Origin: Bradyrhizobium sp. CER78
GTDB taxonomy: Bacteria; Pseudomonadota; Alphaproteobacteria; Rhizobiales; Xanthobacteraceae
NCBI RefSeq assembly: GCF_029846235.1
Contig: NZ_JARVWP010000009.1
Coordinates: forward strand, 62,001-126,000
Length of the DNA stretch: 64,000 bases
Direction of reading: 5' to 3'
Part shown: positions 43,529 through 52,612 of the stretch, piece after piece
Position numbering within the stretch: the stretch's first letter is position 1
Layout: every line of letters starts with the position of its first letter
Notes under the pieces: model-generated
What the model saw: only the letters and a program-made list of their open reading frames with translations
Database searches by the model: none
Told to the model about the DNA's origin: nothing
Made by a program: the position numbers and the translations under genes

Positions 43529-44431
43529 TTCGACCTGAGCCAGCTCCGCTGTTTCGTCACGGTGGCGGAAGAATTGCACTTCGGCCGCGCCGCCGCGCGG
43601 CTCAACATGACCCAACCGCCGCTGAGCCGGCAGATCCAGGTGCTCGAGCACATCATCGACGCGCCGCTGCTGGAACGCACCAGCCGTTCGGTGCGGCTGA
43701 CCCCTGCGGGCCGCAGCTTCCTGCCGGAGGCGCGGCGTATCCTCAAGCTCGCGGAATCCGCCTCGCAGGTCGCACGCCGCATTGCGCTCGGCAAGACCGG
43801 CTCGCTCAAGATCGGCTTCACCGCGGCGGCCGCCTACGGCTTCCTGCCCGACCTGATCGCAGCCGCCCGCTCCCGCCTGCCTGAGGTCGACTTTTCGCTC
43901 AAGGAGATGGTCTCCGGCGATCAGTTCGAGGCGCTCACGACAGGCCAGATCGATGCCGGCCTGCTGCGCCCGCCGATCGCGCGGCCGGAATTCGCCAGCC
44001 GACGCGTCGTCGCCGAGCCGCTGCTCGCGGCGATCCCGAAGAAGCATCCGCTGGCTGCAGCCGAGACGATCAGCATCAAGGATTTCGACGACCAGCCCTT
44101 CGTGATGTATTCGCCCTATGAGGCGCGCTACTTCCACGACCTCCTGGTGTCGATGTTCACCCGCGCCGACGTGCTGCCGCGCTATGTGCAGCATCTCAGC
44201 CAGATCCACTCGATCCTCGCGATGGTGCGCGCCGGGCTCGGCGTCGCGATCGTGCCGGAGGCCGCCGCCAGCCTGAAGATCGCGGACGTCAAGCTGAAGC
44301 CGCTGAAGCTGCGCACGCAGGTGCCGGTCGAGCTGTTCATGGTGTGGCGGCGCGATCACGAGAACCAGCTGCTGCCGTCATTGATCGAGATCGCAACCGA
44401 AATCGCGGCGCCGCAGCTGCGCGGCGATTGA
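43526..44431 (+). CDS. LysR regulator of aldarate catabolism
   Basis: A 301-residue LysR-type regulator. The helix-turn-helix appears at about residues 2-62 (LSQLRCFVTVAEELHFGRAA, then ARLNMTQPPLSRQI), followed by the effector domain. The family's usual N-terminus supports 43526; an ATG at 43478 has a better GGGAGG ribosome-binding site and adds 16 residues. It sits inside the glucarate cluster between the transporter and kdgD, so it is the probable local activator. Confidence 0.85.
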   Translation: MFDLSQLRCFVTVAEELHFGRAAARLNMTQPPLSRQIQVLEHIIDAPLLERTSRSVRLTPAGRSFLPEARRILKLAESASQVARRIALGKTGSLKIGFTAAAAYGFLPDLIAAARSRLPEVDFSLKEMVSGDQFEALTTGQIDAGLLRPPIARPEFASRRVVAEPLLAAIPKKHPLAAAETISIKDFDDQPFVMYSPYEARYFHDLLVSMFTRADVLPRYVQHLSQIHSILAMVRAGLGVAIVPEAAASLKIADVKLKPLKLRTQVPVELFMVWRRDHENQLLPSLIEIATEIAAPQLRGD

Positions 44432-44437
44432 TGCAGA

Positions 44438-44447
44438 GTTAGCATCG
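44438..44447 (+). promoter_or_regulatory. GTTAGCATCG motif upstream of kdgD
   Basis: An exact copy of the 10-mer at 43516-43525, located 111 bases before kdgD. Just after it, CGTTTGGCTTGGACGC matches a near-identical stretch upstream of the transporter gene (around 41775), so the two promoters look related. Confidence 0.45.
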
Positions 44448-44557
44448 CTCGATACCGCGTTTGGCTTGGACGCGCATCGAACCATTCCCTAGAAACTCCG
44501 CCATGGACGCGCGCTGCTCGCGCATCCCTATCCCAACAGCATTCAAGGAGTGGCGCC

Positions 44558-45499
44558 ATGAGCAAGATGACCCCTCGGGAGATGGCCGCGAGAATCGGCG
44601 GCGGCCTCCTGTCTTTTCCCGTGACCCCGTTCAACGCGGATTACTCGTTCGACGAGGCGACCTATCGCGCCAACATGGACTGGCTGTGCGGCTATGACGT
44701 CGCCGGCCTGTTCGCAGCCGGCGGCACCGGCGAATTCTTCTCGCTGACCCCAACTGAAGTTCCGCACGTCGTGAAGATCGCGGTCGAGGAGACCAAGGGC
44801 CGCGTTCCCGTGCTGGCCGGCACCGGTTACGGCACCGCGATCGCGCGCGAGATCGCCGTTGGCGCCGAGAAAGCCGGCGCCGATGGCCTCTTGCTGCTGC
44901 CGCCCTATCTCACGCATGCCGAGCAGGACGGCCTCGCCGCGCATGTCGAGGCGGTGTGTTCGTCGGTGAAGATCGGCGTCATCGTCTACAACCGCGACAA
45001 TGCGATCCTGCAGCCCGACACGCTGGCGCGGCTCTGCGAGCGCTGCCCGAACCTCGTCGGCTACAAGGACGGCATCGGCGACATCGAGCTGATGACCCGC
45101 GTCTACACCAGGCTCGGCGATCGCCTGACCTATATCGGCGGCCTGCCGACCGCGGAAACTTTTGCGCTGCCCTATCTCGACATGGGCGTCACGACCTATT
45201 CGTCGGCGGTGTTCAACTTCGTGCCGGAATTCGCCACCCAATTCTACGCCGCGGTGCGCCGGCGCGATCATCAGACCATCCATGCAGGCCTGAAGGATTT
45301 CATCCTGCCGCTGATCGCGATACGCAACCGCAAGAAGGGTTATGCGGTGTCGATCATCAAGGCCGGCATGAAGGTGATCGGCCGCGATTCCGGCCCGGTG
45401 CGGCCGCCGCTCACCGATCTCACCGAGCAGGAGATCGCCGAGCTCGCGGCACTGGTGGCGAAGCTGCCGCAGGCCGCCGCGCAGCAGGCGGCAGAATAA
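44558..45499 (+). CDS. kdgD: 5-dehydro-4-deoxyglucarate dehydratase
   Basis: A 313-residue member of the DHDPS/NAL aldolase superfamily. It has the GGTGEFFSLTPTE substrate loop near residue 50, the Tyr in VIVYNRDN near 145 and the Schiff-base Lys in LVGYKDGIGD near 170. It converts 5-keto-4-deoxyglucarate to 2-oxoglutarate semialdehyde with loss of water and CO2. The next genes supply its substrate (gudD, garD) and consume its product (the semialdehyde dehydrogenase), which fixes the role. Confidence 0.95.
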   Translation: MSKMTPREMAARIGGGLLSFPVTPFNADYSFDEATYRANMDWLCGYDVAGLFAAGGTGEFFSLTPTEVPHVVKIAVEETKGRVPVLAGTGYGTAIAREIAVGAEKAGADGLLLLPPYLTHAEQDGLAAHVEAVCSSVKIGVIVYNRDNAILQPDTLARLCERCPNLVGYKDGIGDIELMTRVYTRLGDRLTYIGGLPTAETFALPYLDMGVTTYSSAVFNFVPEFATQFYAAVRRRDHQTIHAGLKDFILPLIAIRNRKKGYAVSIIKAGMKVIGRDSGPVRPPLTDLTEQEIAELAALVAKLPQAAAQQAAE

Positions 45500-45530
45500 G
45501 CTGAACGGCAAAGAACGAAGGGAGGAGCAG

Positions 45531-46886
45531 ATGATTCAAGACACGATCCGCAGCGGCTTTGCCGGCGCCCCCGTCGTCACGGCGATGGAGGTGATCCCGG
45601 TCGCCGGCCGCGACGGCATGCTCCTCAATCTGAGCGGCGCGCACGCGCCGTTCTTCACCCGCAACCTCGTCATCCTCACCGACAACTCCGGCCACACCGG
45701 CGTCGGCGAGGTGCCGGGCGGCGAGAAGATCAAGAAGACGCTCGAGGATGCCCGCGACCTCGTCGTCGGCCAGACCATCGGCGCCTGCAACAACATCCTG
45801 GCGTCGATGCGCCAGACCTTCGCCGACCGCGACGCCGGCGGCCGCGGCAAGCAGACCTTTGACCTGCGCGTCACCATCCATGCGGTCACCGCGGTGGAGT
45901 CAGCGCTGCTCGATCTGCTCGGCCAGCATCTCAATCTGCCGGTCGCAGCGCTGCTCGGCGAAGGCCAGCAGCGCGCCGATGTCGAGACGCTCGGCTATCT
46001 CTTCTTCGTCGGCGACCGCAGGAAGACCAGCCTTCCCTATGTCGAGGGCGAGACCGGCAAGCCCGACTGGTTCGATCTGCGCCATCAGGTTGCGATGACG
46101 CCGGAGGCGATCGTGCAGCTCGCCGAAGCCACGCAAGCGCATTACGGCTTCGCCGATTTCAAGCTCAAGGGCGGCGTGCTCGCGGGCGAAGCGGAGATCG
46201 AGGCCGTCACCGCCATTGCAAAGCGTTTCCCGAAGGCACGTGTCACGCTCGACCCGAACGGCGCCTGGTCGCTGGATGAAGCGATCCGGCTCTGCAGCAA
46301 CACGCATGGCGTGCTCGCCTATGCCGAGGATCCCTGCGGCGCCGAGGCCGGCTTCTCCGGCCGCGAGATCATGGCCGAGTTCCGCCGCGCTACCGGGCTG
46401 CCGACCGCGACCAACATGATCGCGACCGATTGGCGCCAGCTCTCCCACGCGCTGCGGCTCGGGGCGGTCGACATCCCGCTCGCCGATCCGCATTTCTGGA
46501 CCATGCAGGGCTCGGTGCGGGTGGCGCAGACCTGCCGCGACAACGGGCTGACCTGGGGCTCGCACTCCAACAACCATTTCGATATTTCGCTGGCGATGTT
46601 CACCCATGTCGGCGCCGCGGCGCCCGGCAAGGTGACCGCGATCGACACCCACTGGATCTGGCAGGATGGCCAGGCGTTGACCAAGGAGCCGCTGCAGATC
46701 AAGGGCGGCAAGATCGCGATCCCGGATCGGCCGGGCCTCGGCATCGAGATCGATCGCGGTGCCATTGCGGCCGCGAACGCGCTATACAAGCAGCATGGTC
46801 TCGGCGCCCGCGACGACGCGCTGGCCATGCAGTTCCTGATCCCGGGCTGGACCTTCGACGACAAGCGTCCCTGCCTCGTGCGCTAA
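45531..46886 (+). CDS. gudD: Glucarate dehydratase
   Basis: A 451-residue enolase-superfamily enzyme. The FKLKGGVL segment carries the catalytic Lys pair, DPNGAW the first metal ligand, EDPCGAE the second and WGSHSNNHFDIS the catalytic His of the glucarate dehydratase family. It dehydrates D-glucarate to 5-keto-4-deoxyglucarate. It lies 31 bases after kdgD in the same operon, with the dehydrogenase gene following. The length matches GudD. Confidence 0.95.
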   Translation: MIQDTIRSGFAGAPVVTAMEVIPVAGRDGMLLNLSGAHAPFFTRNLVILTDNSGHTGVGEVPGGEKIKKTLEDARDLVVGQTIGACNNILASMRQTFADRDAGGRGKQTFDLRVTIHAVTAVESALLDLLGQHLNLPVAALLGEGQQRADVETLGYLFFVGDRRKTSLPYVEGETGKPDWFDLRHQVAMTPEAIVQLAEATQAHYGFADFKLKGGVLAGEAEIEAVTAIAKRFPKARVTLDPNGAWSLDEAIRLCSNTHGVLAYAEDPCGAEAGFSGREIMAEFRRATGLPTATNMIATDWRQLSHALRLGAVDIPLADPHFWTMQGSVRVAQTCRDNGLTWGSHSNNHFDISLAMFTHVGAAAPGKVTAIDTHWIWQDGQALTKEPLQIKGGKIAIPDRPGLGIEIDRGAIAAANALYKQHGLGARDDALAMQFLIPGWTFDDKRPCLVR

Positions 46887-46908
46887 CAACAAAAGGTTGG
46901 AGAGAACA

Positions 46909-48357
46909 ATGACCGCTCACCAGAAGAACTTCATCGCCGGCGAATGGGTCGACGGAACCAGCATCACGCGGGACATCAACCCCTCCAACACCAAGGACGT
47001 GGTCGGCGAATACGCCAAGGCCGACAAGGCGCAGACCGAAAAGGCGATCGCCGCCGCAAAGGCCGCCTTCCCGGCCTGGGCGCGCGCGACGCCGCAGGAG
47101 CGCTTTGACGCGCTGACCCAGATCTCGGTCGAAATCCTCGCCCGCAAGGAAGAGCTCGGCCGCCTGCTGGCGCGCGAGGAAGGCAAGACGCTCCCCGAGG
47201 GCATCGGCGAGGTGGCGCGCGCGGGGCAGATCTTTGCGTTCTTCGCCGGCGAGGCGCTGCGGCTGATGGGCGAGAAGGGCGCATCGGTGCGTCCGGGTCT
47301 CGACGTCGAGATCACCCGCGAGCCGGTCGGCGTCGTCGGCATGATCACGCCCTGGAATTTCCCGATCGCGATCCCGGCCTGGAAGATCGCCCCGGCGCTC
47401 TGCTACGGCAACACCGTGGTGTTCAAGCCGGCCGAGCTGGTGCCGGGCTCTGCGCATGCGCTGTCCGAGATCATCGCGCGCTCCGGCATTCCGGCTGGCG
47501 TCTTCAACCTCGTTCTCGGCTCGGGCTCGGTGGTCGGCCAGACGCTCCTGGATCATCCTGACGTTGCCGCGATCTCCTTCACCGGCTCGGTGCAGACCGG
47601 CCGCAAGATCGCGCAGGCCTGCGTGCTCTCCAACCCGATGAAGAAGTTCCAGCTCGAAATGGGCGGCAAGAACCCGCTGGTCGTGCTCGACGACGCCGAC
47701 GTCAAGGTCGCGGTCGAGGTCGCCGTCAACGGCGCCTATTTCTCGACCGGCCAGCGCTGCACGGCGTCGTCGCGCCTGATCGTCACCGCAGGCATTCACG
47801 ACCGCTTCGTCGATGCGATGACCGAGCGGATGAAGGGCCTGTCGGTGGACGACGCGCTGAAGAGCGGCGTGCATGTCGGCCCGGTCGTCGACCAGAGCCA
47901 GCTCGACCAGGACCTCCGCTACATCAAGATCGGTCAGGATGAAGGCGCCCGCCTGCACTGGGGCGGCGAGCTGTTGAACCGCGAGACGCCCGGCTTCTAT
48001 CTACAGCCGGCGCTGTTCACCGGGGCGAGCAATCAGATGCGCATCGCCCGCGAGGAGATCTTCGGCCCGGTCGCCTGCGTGATCCGCGCCAAGGATTATG
48101 AGGAGGCGCTCGCGATCTCCAACGACACCGAGTTCGGCCTCGCCTCGGGCATCTGCACCACAAGCCTGAAATACGCCTCGCACTACAAGCGCAACAGCGA
48201 GGCCGGCATGGTGATGGTCAACCTGCCAACCGCCGGCGTCGACTACCACGTGCCGTTCGGCGGCCGCAAAGGCTCGAGCTACGGCGCGCGCGAACAGGGC
48301 GCCTATGCCCGCGAGTTCTACACCACGGTGAAGACCGCCTATACGTTCCCGGGCTGA
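46909..48357 (+). CDS. 2-oxoglutarate semialdehyde dehydrogenase
   Basis: A 482-residue aldehyde dehydrogenase with MITPWNFPIAIPAWKIAPAL, the catalytic Glu in EMGGKNPLVVLDDAD and the nucleophile Cys in GQRCTASSR. Coming directly after kdgD and gudD, it should oxidise 2-oxoglutarate semialdehyde to 2-oxoglutarate, the last step of the pathway. The start at 46909 has GGAGAG upstream and lies 22 bases after gudD. Confidence 0.92.
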   Translation: MTAHQKNFIAGEWVDGTSITRDINPSNTKDVVGEYAKADKAQTEKAIAAAKAAFPAWARATPQERFDALTQISVEILARKEELGRLLAREEGKTLPEGIGEVARAGQIFAFFAGEALRLMGEKGASVRPGLDVEITREPVGVVGMITPWNFPIAIPAWKIAPALCYGNTVVFKPAELVPGSAHALSEIIARSGIPAGVFNLVLGSGSVVGQTLLDHPDVAAISFTGSVQTGRKIAQACVLSNPMKKFQLEMGGKNPLVVLDDADVKVAVEVAVNGAYFSTGQRCTASSRLIVTAGIHDRFVDAMTERMKGLSVDDALKSGVHVGPVVDQSQLDQDLRYIKIGQDEGARLHWGGELLNRETPGFYLQPALFTGASNQMRIAREEIFGPVACVIRAKDYEEALAISNDTEFGLASGICTTSLKYASHYKRNSEAGMVMVNLPTAGVDYHVPFGGRKGSSYGAREQGAYAREFYTTVKTAYTFPG

Positions 48358-48361
48358 GATG

Positions 48362-48447
48362 CGTAGGGTGGGTTAGCGTCAGCGTAACCCACCATCGGCA
48401 CCGCACACGAAACGCGGCGGGTTACGCCTTCGGCTAACCCGCCCTAC
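48362..48447. repeat. Palindromic repeat, type C
   Basis: GTAGGGTGGGTTAGC...GCTAACCCGCCCTAC arms with an internal GTAACCCACC/GGCGGGTTAC pair. It is a dispersed-repeat pattern inside the garD leader and may act as a partial terminator within the operon. Confidence 0.75.
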
Positions 48448-48464
48448 AGACTTCCGGAGCCCTC

Positions 48465-50006
48465 ATGGACCAGTCGATCGGCGCGCAGGAGCAGCCCCGC
48501 TACATCAAGCTCAACGCGCGCGACAATGTCGCGATCGTGGTGAATGATTTCGGCCTGCCGGCCGGCTCCCGCTTCGCCTGCGGCCTCACGCTGCGCGCCT
48601 TCGTGCCGCAGGGCCACAAGACTGCGCTCGATGACATCGCCGAGGGCGCGCCGATCATCCGCTATGGCGAGGTGATCGGCCATGCGCTGTCGCCGATCCT
48701 GGCCGGCGAGTGGGTCGACGAGGCGCGCATCCGCATGCCCGACGCGCCGCCGCTCGATCAGCTCGAGATCGCGACCGCGGTGCCGCCGGCGATGCCGCCG
48801 CTCGAAGGTTTTACGTTCGAAGGCTACCGCAATCCCGACGGTTCGGTGGGAACGAAGAATATCCTCGGCATCTCCTCATCCGTGCAATGCGTCAAGGGCA
48901 CGATGGAATATGCAGTCAAGCGCATCCGCGCCGAGCTGCTGCCGAAATATCCCAATGTCGACGACGTCGTGCCGCTGACCCATGCCTATGGTTGCGGCGT
49001 CGCGATCACGGCGCCCGATGCTGTGGTGCCGATCCGCACCCTGCAGAACCTCGCGCTCAATCCGAATTTCGGCGGCGAGATCCTCGTCGTCGGGCTCGGC
49101 TGCGAGAAGCTCGCGCCGGAACGGCTCGTGCCGGAGGGCATCAGCGATGCCATCGTGCGGATGCAGGATGAAGCCTTTGACGGCTTCGGCGCCATCGTCG
49201 ATGCGATCATGACGCAAGCCGAGGCCCGGCTGAAGGTGCTCAACACCCGCAAGCGCGAGACCTGCCCGGCCGCCGATCTCGTGATCGGCTTGCAATGCGG
49301 CGGCAGCGATGCGTTCTCCGGCGTCACCGCCAATCCCGCCGTCGGCTTCGCTGCCGACCTCCTGGTGCGATCAGGCGCGACCGTGATGTTCTCGGAAGTC
49401 ACCGAGGTGCGCGATGCGATCCAGCTTCTCACCCGCCGCGCGGTCAACGAGGATGTCGGCCGCGCGCTGATCCGCGAGATGGCCTGGTACGACGCCTATC
49501 TCGCCCGCGGCGGCGCCGACCGCAGCGCCAACACCACGCCGGGCAACAAGAAGGGCGGCCTCGCCAACATCGTCGAGAAATCCCTGGGCTCGATCGTCAA
49601 GTCGGGCTCCGGCCCGATCGCGGGCGTGCTGTCGCCGGGCGAGAAGGCACGGCAGAAGGGCATGCTGTTCGCCGCGACGCCGGCCAGCGACTTCATCTGC
49701 GGCACGTTGCAGCTCGCCTCCGGCATGACCTTGCAGGTGTTCACCACCGGCCGCGGCACGCCCTACGGCCTTGCCGCCGCGCCTGTCATCAAGGTCGCGA
49801 CCCGCAGCGAGCTGGCGCGGCGCTGGAAGGACCTGATCGATTTCGACGCCGGCTGCATCGCGACCGGCGAGAAGACCATCGAGGAGACCGGCTGGGACCT
49901 GTTCCACCTGATCCTCGACGTCGCGAGCGGGCGCACCAAGCCGTGGTCGGACAAGTGGGGCATCCACAACGACCTGACGCTGTTCAACCCGGCGCCGGTG
50001 ACTTAA
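48465..50006 (+). CDS. garD: Galactarate dehydratase
   Basis: A 513-residue UxaA/GarD-family dehydratase. An N-terminal SAF domain covers about residues 1-110, then the core with GTKNILGISSSVQCV near 127 and THAYGCGVA near 170; Fe or Mn-binding cysteines are in these motifs. It dehydrates galactarate to 5-keto-4-deoxyglucarate. It closes the aldarate cluster, letting galactarate join at kdgD. A repeat lies between it and the upstream dehydrogenase, so it may also have its own promoter. Confidence 0.93.
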   Translation: MDQSIGAQEQPRYIKLNARDNVAIVVNDFGLPAGSRFACGLTLRAFVPQGHKTALDDIAEGAPIIRYGEVIGHALSPILAGEWVDEARIRMPDAPPLDQLEIATAVPPAMPPLEGFTFEGYRNPDGSVGTKNILGISSSVQCVKGTMEYAVKRIRAELLPKYPNVDDVVPLTHAYGCGVAITAPDAVVPIRTLQNLALNPNFGGEILVVGLGCEKLAPERLVPEGISDAIVRMQDEAFDGFGAIVDAIMTQAEARLKVLNTRKRETCPAADLVIGLQCGGSDAFSGVTANPAVGFAADLLVRSGATVMFSEVTEVRDAIQLLTRRAVNEDVGRALIREMAWYDAYLARGGADRSANTTPGNKKGGLANIVEKSLGSIVKSGSGPIAGVLSPGEKARQKGMLFAATPASDFICGTLQLASGMTLQVFTTGRGTPYGLAAAPVIKVATRSELARRWKDLIDFDAGCIATGEKTIEETGWDLFHLILDVASGRTKPWSDKWGIHNDLTLFNPAPVT

Positions 50007-50103
50007 GCGCACCCAGATCCCGGATTAACCGCCTGTTAGCCACGTCCTCACTGGCCGGGGAACGTCGCAATTCGATTCAAATTGTCTGGGCATGGAGGCA
50101 GCC

Positions 50104-50274
50104 GTGAGCCGGACATTCGACGATCTCAAGGACAAGGCCGACCGCGCTGAGCGGCTGGTACGCACGGGTTTGGACCCGCTGACCGCCGAGCGGCTGCGGG
50201 CATTCGCCGAGGAATGCCGCCGTCAGATGGCAGCGACCGAGCAGGACGAGCGCGGCGCACCACACGCGGCGTGA
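50104..50274 (+). CDS. Small hypothetical protein, 56 aa
   Basis: A charged helical protein (DDLKDKADRAERLVRTGLD; AEECRRQMAATEQ). The GTG start has a very good GGAGGCAGCC just upstream; an ATG at 50092 overlaps that site. Ends before a convergent CHAD gene. Function unknown. Confidence 0.65.
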   Translation: MSRTFDDLKDKADRAERLVRTGLDPLTAERLRAFAEECRRQMAATEQDERGAPHAA

Positions 50275-50316
50275 CACATCGCGTCATACGAAAGCCGCGA
50301 CGAGACGGTGCATGCC

Positions 50317-51822
50317 CTAAAACGGCTTCAGTCCGCGCACTTCCTGCGCGGCGATCTTGATCAGCGGCTTGACCGCCTGCTCCTCGCGGCCAAGCACCAC
50401 GCCGGATGCGAATGCACGGTCGCGTTCCCTGCGATGCGGCGCCTTGAGCGCAGCGTCGACCGCCAGCTTGCGATGCGCGACGAAATCGTTGAGCGAACCG
50501 AGCCCATCCTGGATCCGCTTCAGCTGCTTTGACAGCCGCTTGAGCTGCTTCCGCTCGTGCTTACCCGCGAACAGACTCTCAAAGAAGTCGATGGCGTATC
50601 TGATCTTCTTGGCCCTGATGCGCACCTTGTGCCGCTGCCGGGCCGCCAGTTCGTCGATATGGCGGCCGTCCTTGCGCAGCTTCCTGATCCGGCGATGCAG
50701 CAGCGCGGCGGCGAACTCGCCGATCGGGCCGCCTTCGTCCTCGACCGCGATCGTCTGCTTTGCTTCGATCCACTGCATGGTATCGATCAGCATCGACCGG
50801 TAATGCTGCGAATCGACCGCCTGCCTCGCGCGCGCGAATGCCCGGTCGCGGCGGACGGAGAATTCCTGCCGGATCGCCCTGCCGCCTCGTCGCAACAGCG
50901 CATCATGCGACGCAGGCTCGATATCTTCCTTGACGAACACGTCCAACTCGCGTGCCGGCGCGAGCGCGCTGGTCAGCCACTTCAACTGCGTCTTGACCTC
51001 TTCGGTCGAAGCCTTCGGCAGGATCTTCGAGAACAACGAGATCGCGGCGCGCAGCCGCCGCAGGCCGACCCGCATCTGGTGAACACCTTCGTGCTCTCCC
51101 TCGCGGACCGCATCCGTATTCGAAGAGAAGTGCCGGAACGTTGAACGCGCGATTACCCGAAAGGCCTCGCCTGCCGTGAACTCGGAATCAAGCATGACCC
51201 TCTCGGCGGAGACGGAGCCATGCTGATCATGATCTGCCAGTTCATACCCACGCTCGGCCTTCGAGCAGAGATCGAGTTCAGCGCCGGACCGCCGCTCCAG
51301 CGCCCTGGCGACCCGGAACAGATCGAGCACCCGCCCGCTCTTCAGCTCGAGCTCGACCTCCCGGATCGGACGGTACCGAAGGCCAGCTGTCGTGCGACCG
51401 CGATCGATGGCAAGCTCGATCTCGCTGCGCTTGGTCCGAAGCGGCACTGTGATGCGCTGCACCGATGTCTCGAACACCGGCTTCAGCTTGCGGCGCAGCC
51501 TGCCCGACGCGAGCTCCTCGAGCGGCGTGCCCTCGGCCTTTTCGAGGTCGAATGCGTCATCCCTGAGCTCGCTCTCCCATTCACCTCGCGCAAACTGTCG
51601 ACCCGCGCCGGACTTGATCGTCTGAACATAGTCGTGGCCATCATAGCGCACGCGCAGTGTCAGCCCATGCCGTTTCAGCTTGTGCTTCGCGGTATCAAAA
51701 TAGGTTGAGACGAGATCGCTCGTTGACGGTTCGCCGGTCTTGGCGCCGGCGATCCGCGGCTTCTCCAGCGCCTTGAGCTTGCGCCCGGGAACGCGAAATT
51801 TGAGCTCTGTCTCGGCAGCCAT
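50317..51822 (-). CDS. CYTH-CHAD domain protein
   Basis: A 501-residue protein. The CYTH domain (about residues 1-200) begins with ETELKFRV, an intact ExExK metal/phosphate motif as in inorganic triphosphatases, and is followed by a basic helical CHAD domain (about 215-490) rich in His/Arg/Lys and Leu (VHQMRVGLRRLRAAI; KKIRYAIDFFESLF), which binds polyphosphate. Probable triphosphatase associated with polyphosphate granules. Confidence 0.93.
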   Translation of the reverse strand: MAAETELKFRVPGRKLKALEKPRIAGAKTGEPSTSDLVSTYFDTAKHKLKRHGLTLRVRYDGHDYVQTIKSGAGRQFARGEWESELRDDAFDLEKAEGTPLEELASGRLRRKLKPVFETSVQRITVPLRTKRSEIELAIDRGRTTAGLRYRPIREVELELKSGRVLDLFRVARALERRSGAELDLCSKAERGYELADHDQHGSVSAERVMLDSEFTAGEAFRVIARSTFRHFSSNTDAVREGEHEGVHQMRVGLRRLRAAISLFSKILPKASTEEVKTQLKWLTSALAPARELDVFVKEDIEPASHDALLRRGGRAIRQEFSVRRDRAFARARQAVDSQHYRSMLIDTMQWIEAKQTIAVEDEGGPIGEFAAALLHRRIRKLRKDGRHIDELAARQRHKVRIRAKKIRYAIDFFESLFAGKHERKQLKRLSKQLKRIQDGLGSLNDFVAHRKLAVDAALKAPHRRERDRAFASGVVLGREEQAVKPLIKIAAQEVRGLKPF

Positions 51823-51918
51823 TGCCTCTCCACGGATAACCCATCGCGATCACGCGACGAGCAAAAGTCCGCCGCGACGGGATCGCAGCGGACTTTTGAC
51901 CACACGCCCGTTCAACTA

Positions 51919-52227
51919 TTAGTCGTCGTCGTCGTGAATCACGGTCTTGCTGCGATCGCCGAACTCATCCCGCGTCTTGATGACCGTGGTCCGGTCGCTG
52001 CGCGGTTCACGCTCCCTGATCACCGTGGTACGGTCACGATCGCGGTCGCGATACTCGGGGGCCCGGCCCACCGTCACGCCGGCGCCAACCGGACCTACGC
52101 GGACACCGACATCGTCGGCGAACACAGGCGATGCGATCGCGGTCACCGTGGCCGCGGCGAGCAGATACTTCCTTATGACGTCTCTTCTCCAGTTTCGACG
52201 TGAAGAACGAACGCTGGCTGCGACCAT
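51919..52227 (-). CDS. Secreted small RD-rich protein with unclear start
   Basis: A protein with a clear signal peptide (YLLAAATVTAIASPVFADD) and a mature part rich in Arg/Asp repeats (RDRDRDRTTVIRERE; RTTVIKTRDEF). The start is a problem: the best Shine-Dalgarno (GGAGAAGAG) lies before an ATA codon at 52176, where homologues usually begin, not an ATG. The nearest in-frame ATG is at 52227 and gives 102 residues with a long basic lead. Function unknown. Confidence 0.65.
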   Translation of the reverse strand: MVAASVRSSRRNWRRDVIRKYLLAAATVTAIASPVFADDVGVRVGPVGAGVTVGRAPEYRDRDRDRTTVIREREPRSDRTTVIKTRDEFGDRSKTVIHDDDD

Positions 52228-52390
52228 ACCGTTCCTATGCTGGCTGTGCTGCATATGCTCACGCGCAAATACGGAACATCGCGCGGGAACTCGCTGAACA
52301 GACATTCACGTGTGTGGCGAAATGCTCATGTTCCACGCGTTGAATAGCCTGATTTGATGTCCCACGTCCTCACTAACAGGAGGACGTTCC

Positions 52391-52567
52391 ATGAAGCAAT
52401 CACAGCACTTCCTCGACAATGCCGAGAACTGCGCGCAGCTTGCCGAGCGCGCCGACGACGAGCCGACCTACAACCGCTTCAAGCGCATGGAAGCGGCCTG
52501 GCGCGCCCTGGCAGTTGAACAGGATTGGCTCGACGGCGAGACCTCGCCGGCGCAAACCGCAGCGTGA
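52391..52567 (+). CDS. Small hypothetical protein, 58 aa
   Basis: A helical, charged peptide (HFLDNAENCAQLAERADD; FKRMEAAWRALAVEQDWLDG). The ATG follows GGAGGACG at a good distance. This resembles small conserved rhizobial proteins of unknown function. It is convergent with the permease gene 46 bases away. Confidence 0.65.
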   Translation: MKQSQHFLDNAENCAQLAERADDEPTYNRFKRMEAAWRALAVEQDWLDGETSPAQTAA

Positions 52568-52612
52568 ACCGGAGGCCTGTGGCGGCGGATGCGACGCCGT
52601 CACGGCCCTCGT

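Noticed and set aside
48362..48447. A dedicated Rho-independent terminator before garD.
   Set aside because: It matches a dispersed repeat pattern and lacks a T-tract; garD may still be read from the upstream promoter.
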